Positions 60,528-64,000 of a stretch of 64,000 nucleotides of DNA are shown one piece after another. Position 1 is the stretch's first letter. The number at the start of each line of letters is the position of its first letter. The translations under genes were made by a program, and so were the position numbers. The notes beneath the pieces are model-generated. The model saw nothing but the letters and a program-made list of their open reading frames with translations, was not told the DNA's origin and ran no database searches. The stretch is from a bacterium (GTDB lineage: Bacteria > SAR324 > XYD2-FULL-50-16), in assembly GCA_018829445.1 (NCBI GenBank), contig JAHJTV010000006.1, forward strand, positions 1 through 64,000. Direction: 5' to 3'.

Positions 60528-62498
60528 ATGAACGAATTCATTTATCATGCTGCGGATGCAGATCGACAAAATGGCTGGATAAAATCCATGGACGAGTATA
60601 AGGAGTTATACCACCGATCTATCGATGATCCGGACGGATTCTGGGCTGAAATGGCGGATAAGTTCCACTGGAATAAAAAATGGGATAAAGTTAGGGAATT
60701 TAACTATTCGGTTTCTAAGGGCCCTATCGATATTAAATGGTTCAAAGGAGCACAGACTAACATTGTATACAACTGCCTGGATAGACACCTTGAATCCAGA
60801 GGCGAGCAGACGGCGATTATCTGGGAAGGGAACGAGCCGGGAGAGCAAAGAACCTTCACTTACAAAGAATTGCATTCCCGAGTTTGCCAGTTTGCCAACG
60901 TACTCAAAGCCAACGGAGTTGAAAAAGGAGATCGAGTAGCTATTTATATGCCGATGATACCGGAATTGGCGATTGCCATGATGGCTGTAGCCAGAATTGG
61001 TGCTATTCATAGTATCGTCTTTGGTGGGTTCTCTTCTGAAGCATTGGCTGATAGGATCTCCGACAGCAAGTGCAAGATTCTGATTACCTCCGACGGCGTT
61101 ATGAGAGGATCAAAAGCTGTTCCCCTGAAAGGCAATGCCGACAAAGCGATGGAAATCTGTTTGAAGAACAACCACACGGTTGAGCACTGTTTTGTGGTCA
61201 AACGCACTGACAGTGACGTCACCATAACAACTCCACGGGATGTCTGGTGGCACGAAGCGATGGAATCCGCTTCAACCGAATGCCCGGTAGCCTGGATGGA
61301 TGCGGAAGATCCACTGTTTATTCTCTATACTTCCGGATCGACAGGAAAACCGAAAGGAGTTCAGCACAATGTGGGGGGGTATATGGTGTTTACCGGCACC
61401 ACTTTCAAATATATTTTTGATTATCATGATGGGGATATCTTCTGGTGTACGGCGGATATCGGCTGGGTGACAGGCCATAGCTACATCGTATACGGTCCCC
61501 TTTCCCAGGGAGCTACTACCATGATGTTTGAGGGAGTGCCCAATTATCCGGACCCGGGTCGATTCTGGGATGTTGTTGATAAATGGAAAGTCAACCAGTT
61601 TTATACCGCTCCCACTGCAATCAGGGCTTTAATGGCCCAAGGTGAAAAGTGGGTTGCAGATAAGGATCTTTCCAGCTTGAGGATTTTGGGAACTGTAGGA
61701 GAACCTATTAATCCGGAAGCCTGGATGTGGTATTTCAGAAATATCGGTAAAGAAAGATGCCCGGTTGTCGACACCTGGTGGCAAACAGAAACCGGTGGTG
61801 TTTTGATAACCCCCCTTCCCTACGCTATCGATCAGAAACCCGGTTCGGCTTCCCTGCCTTTCTTTGGTGTGAAGCCCGCCATAATCAACGAAAAGGGAGA
61901 GATCCAGGAGGGAGCCAGCAGTGGATTTCTGGTTATGACAGAACCCTGGCCGGGACAGATGAGAACAGTATTTGGCAATCACAAGCGGTTTGAAGAAACT
62001 TATTTTTTAATGTATGACGGATTTTATTTTTCCGGAGATGGCTGTAGACGCGATGAAGACGGTTACTATTGGATTACCGGGCGGGTTGATGATGTCATTA
62101 ATGTGTCCGGTCACAGGTTGGGAACCGCCGAAGTGGAAAGTGCGTTGGTCAGCCATTTTGTCGTCGCCGAAGCTGCAGTTATCGGCTATCCGCATGACAT
62201 TAAAGGTGAAGGTATTTATGCTTATGTTACGCTTAATGTCGGAATCGAAGAGAGTGAGGAATTAAAAAAGGAACTGATCGACCACGTCCGCAAGCAGATC
62301 GGGCCCATCGCCACACCGGACATCATCAATTTTTCACCCTCGTTGCCCAAGACCAGGTCTGGAAAGATCATGCGCCGAATTCTGAGGAAGATTGCAGCCA
62401 ATGAATTCAACAATATTGGTGATACATCAACTCTGGCAGATCCCTCGGTTGTGGAATCCATTATTGCTAGACATAATAGTCTTTCCAGTAAGAATTAA
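60528..62498 (+). CDS. acs: Acetyl-CoA synthetase (AMP-forming)
   Basis: This enzyme activates acetate to acetyl-CoA via acetyl-AMP. From the ATG at 60528, with an AGGAGA site, it is 656 residues, the normal Acs length; the frame extends upstream but without support. Motifs include [15 protein letters not shown] (phosphate-binding loop), [10 protein letters not shown], and the C-terminal [16 protein letters not shown] with the lysine that is acetylated in other Acs proteins. Propionyl-CoA synthetase is possible but the overall sequence reads as Acs. It fits an acetate- or one-carbon-based metabolism together with fhs. Confidence 0.94.
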   Translation: MNEFIYHAADADRQNGWIKSMDEYKELYHRSIDDPDGFWAEMADKFHWNKKWDKVREFNYSVSKGPIDIKWFKGAQTNIVYNCLDRHLESRGEQTAIIWEGNEPGEQRTFTYKELHSRVCQFANVLKANGVEKGDRVAIYMPMIPELAIAMMAVARIGAIHSIVFGGFSSEALADRISDSKCKILITSDGVMRGSKAVPLKGNADKAMEICLKNNHTVEHCFVVKRTDSDVTITTPRDVWWHEAMESASTECPVAWMDAEDPLFILYTSGSTGKPKGVQHNVGGYMVFTGTTFKYIFDYHDGDIFWCTADIGWVTGHSYIVYGPLSQGATTMMFEGVPNYPDPGRFWDVVDKWKVNQFYTAPTAIRALMAQGEKWVADKDLSSLRILGTVGEPINPEAWMWYFRNIGKERCPVVDTWWQTETGGVLITPLPYAIDQKPGSASLPFFGVKPAIINEKGEIQEGASSGFLVMTEPWPGQMRTVFGNHKRFEETYFLMYDGFYFSGDGCRRDEDGYYWITGRVDDVINVSGHRLGTAEVESALVSHFVVAEAAVIGYPHDIKGEGIYAYVTLNVGIEESEELKKELIDHVRKQIGPIATPDIINFSPSLPKTRSGKIMRRILRKIAANEFNNIGDTSTLADPSVVESIIARHNSLSSKN

Positions 62499-62512
62499 AA
62501 TCCTGTTTTGAT

Positions 62513-62538
62513 CCCGGAAAACAGTCTTGTTTTCCGGG
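62513..62538 (+). terminator. Stem-loop after acs
   Basis: A perfect 11-base stem (CCCGGAAAACA/TGTTTTCCGGG) with a GTCT loop starts 15 bases after the acs stop. No T-run follows, but the stem is strong and well placed for termination or 3' protection. Confidence 0.7.
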
Positions 62539-62561
62539 CCTGACCAGTCGAATATTTTGCC

Positions 62562-63059
62562 ATGCCAGATCCGATCACTCACCTAAGCATTGGTTATATT
62601 GTCGCAAGACATTGCTACAAGGATAACAAAACCCTGTTCCTTTGCTCTACCATCATCCCTGATATTGATGGCCTCACCGGACTGGTCTACATCTTTCTCG
62701 TTCTCCCGTCAGGGTCTTCGCCGGATGAGATGGCAAGGGTATTTCAGTTGTTTCATCCCTCCTTGACAGCATCCCTGTTTTTTCTCCCGGTTTTTGCCTA
62801 TATTATACTTTTAGCTTTTCGCCTGGTTAATAGAAAACTGGTGCCACAAGCGACAGCCAAAGCCTATAGGTTAATTCTGGTAGCGATTCTGATTCACCTG
62901 GGATTGGATATGTTAATGACCGGAAACCGTCCATTCTGGCCATTGGCTTTTGAAGCCGGTTTGCCTGTCATTCCCTACTCAATCTGGGGAACAATTGTTC
63001 CCATGATAGTTGCCTTAACTTTGCTGGCCGGTGATCTGCTTTTTCTTCGCAGCGACTGA
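62562..63059 (+). CDS. YdjM-like membrane-bound metal-dependent hydrolase family protein
   Basis: This 165-residue protein has about four hydrophobic segments. It opens with MPDPITHLSIGYIVARH and carries IIPDIDGL, FHPSLTASLFFL and IHLGLDMLMTGNRPFWPL. This is the His/Asp pattern of the YdjM/YbcI family of membrane-bound putative metal-dependent hydrolases. The reaction is not known. It follows acs by about 60 bases beyond a stem-loop. Confidence 0.72.
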   Translation: MPDPITHLSIGYIVARHCYKDNKTLFLCSTIIPDIDGLTGLVYIFLVLPSGSSPDEMARVFQLFHPSLTASLFFLPVFAYIILLAFRLVNRKLVPQATAKAYRLILVAILIHLGLDMLMTGNRPFWPLAFEAGLPVIPYSIWGTIVPMIVALTLLAGDLLFLRSD

Positions 63060-63111
63060 TCGGTAAACACTCTCTCTTCACCCGACTCGACATGGAAGAA
63101 AAAATAATACC

Positions 63112-64000
63112 ATGGATCAATCCTTAACCCAATTCAACAAGGCTTTCACCGGCGAAACACTAAAAAGCGAAAGACTGAGAACGCTGATTCTGGCAGTCAT
63201 TTTTGCATTGGCTGCCTTGCTGTTGTGTGTTGTACCGCGCCTTTTCACTTTCTTTTTTATTGATGCCTTTTTCAAATCAGTCAAAGGGTTGCCCCTGCAT
63301 CTATGGATAGGACTCCTGCTATTTGCCTTTTGTGCATATGAGTGTCTGGTCTATATACGTTATCGGCTGTTCACCAGTGAGTCCGGCAGATGGGTTACGG
63401 TTTTTCAGTACCTGAATACCACTGTTGAAACCAGTTTTCCAGGTATTGTCTTGCTGATTATTTCTCCCCTGGTATCAACACCTGCTATTATCCTGTCTCC
63501 GGTTGTCTATCTCTATTTTTTCTTTATCGCCCTGTCAACTCTGAGACTTAGTTTCAAGTTGAGTATTTTTACCGGTGCCATCGCTGCGGTTGAATATTTT
63601 TTAATATACTGGTTTTATTTCAAACCTCTCGGCAGCCCCTCCGTTGACCCGTTTATTTTGGCTCCGGGACAACACTTGGTTAAATCACTGCTATTTTTAA
63701 TTATTGGAATTGCCATCGGTTTTGTTACCTTGGAAATCCGAAAACGGGTGTTTGTTTCAATCAGGTTTGTAGAGGAGAAAAACAAGTTTTTAAAGGATTA
63801 CGCCATTGTGCTGGAGAAACAAGTGAGGGAAAGAACAGAAGACCTGAACAGAACCCTACTGGAGGTGGAAGCTGCCAATAACAAACTGACTGCCAGCATT
63901 AAATATGCTCAACGAATTCAATACTCATTGCTTCCCTCAAAAGAGGCCATCAGCCGACAGTTCCCGGACAATTTCGTCATCTGGAATCCCCGCGATATTG
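63112..64000 (+). CDS. Membrane protein with start of a SpoIIE/PP2C-type phosphatase domain (partial)
   Basis: The frame is open from the ATG at 63112 to the window end (about 296 residues) and is cut off. Six or so hydrophobic segments fill residues 20-215. A coiled-coil linker follows (EEKNKFLKDYAIVLEKQV, ERTEDLNRTLLEVE), then KYAQRIQYSLLPSKEAI, the usual entry of SpoIIE/RsbU-type serine phosphatase domains. It is probably a membrane-bound stress- or partner-switching phosphatase. Confidence 0.75.
   Translation, partial: MDQSLTQFNKAFTGETLKSERLRTLILAVIFALAALLLCVVPRLFTFFFIDAFFKSVKGLPLHLWIGLLLFAFCAYECLVYIRYRLFTSESGRWVTVFQYLNTTVETSFPGIVLLIISPLVSTPAIILSPVVYLYFFFIALSTLRLSFKLSIFTGAIAAVEYFLIYWFYFKPLGSPSVDPFILAPGQHLVKSLLFLIIGIAIGFVTLEIRKRVFVSIRFVEEKNKFLKDYAIVLEKQVRERTEDLNRTLLEVEAANNKLTASIKYAQRIQYSLLPSKEAISRQFPDNFVIWNPRDI

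Noticed and set aside
1-64000. CRISPR arrays, tRNA or rRNA genes, prophage
   Set aside because: No regularly spaced direct repeats, cloverleaf-like sequences, rRNA blocks or phage structural genes were recognised by eye; a tRNA scan would be needed to exclude tRNAs firmly.

Overview
The window looks like chromosomal DNA of an anaerobic, moderately AT-rich bacterium, most likely a member of the Desulfobacterota (former Deltaproteobacteria). I infer this from the gene mix: an NAD-linked [FeFe]-hydrogenase, a second NuoEF-like flavin/iron-sulfur complex, formyl-tetrahydrofolate synthetase, AMP-forming acetyl-CoA synthetase, ATP-type PEP carboxykinase, an FrhB-like protein, class I and class III CoA-transferases, and very many two-component proteins with CBS domains. 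No rRNA, tRNA, CRISPR array or complete insertion sequence was recognised. The lineage is an inference from gene content, not from a marker gene.

Layout. 0.5-3.4 kb (minus): a NitT/TauT-type ABC transporter behind a stand-alone cyclic-nucleotide-binding protein. 4.1-5.9 kb (plus): a two-subunit CoA-transferase followed by a GNAT remnant. 6.0-17.6 kb (minus): hydC-hydB-hydA, then a response regulator, a GAF histidine kinase, a [FeFe]-hydrogenase-like domain fused to a histidine kinase (a probable H2/redox sensor) and a receiver-kinase hybrid. HydB carries a GltD-type NAD(P)H/FAD module at its C-terminus. 18.2-19.4 kb: a NifX-like protein and a CBS-ACT protein. 20.5-25.6 kb (plus): NuoE/NuoF/NuoG-like proteins without a hydrogenase site plus an FMN glutamate-synthase-like protein, probably an electron-bifurcating or transhydrogenase complex. 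25.9-27.3 kb: CBS, UspA and ABM stress-type proteins. 28-32.6 kb (plus): fhs and two CaiB/BaiF CoA-transferases. 32.7-35.1 kb (minus): pckA and a cytidylate-kinase-like protein. 35.7-49.3 kb: a molybdate/sulfate transporter and a dense signalling/transport block with Cache-domain kinases, receivers, CBS proteins, one SLC13/DASS transporter and one SLC13/DASS transporter fused to a receiver domain. 49.8-51.2 kb: an FrhB-like protein beside a truncated iorB. 51.5-55.6 kb: IclR regulator, GDPD lipoprotein, MazF-type toxin-antitoxin pair, SDR fusion. 56-60.3 kb (plus): CheV-like, Hpt and CheA-like hybrid proteins. 60.5-64 kb (plus): acs, a YdjM-like membrane protein and the start of a membrane SpoIIE-type phosphatase.

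The strongest non-coding signal is a putative sigma-54 regulon. Seven intergenic regions carry a related element, TGTCRG followed by a T-rich stretch, TTTACA and often a second TGTAAA half. In each of these regions one or two excellent -24/-12 sequences (GG, ten bases, GC) point at the flanking operons, usually about 90-350 bp away. The predicted targets are the ABC-transporter operon, the CoA-transferase operon, the CBS-ACT gene, the NuoEF-like complex, ABM-UspA, fhs, the kinase-like/pckA operon, a receiver-kinase hybrid, the signalling/DASS operon, and a gene beyond the left edge. No sigma-54 activator is encoded here, so the cognate enhancer-binding protein must lie elsewhere. Several broken pieces (GNAT, GDPD tail, iorB) and repeat elements show local gene loss and rearrangement.
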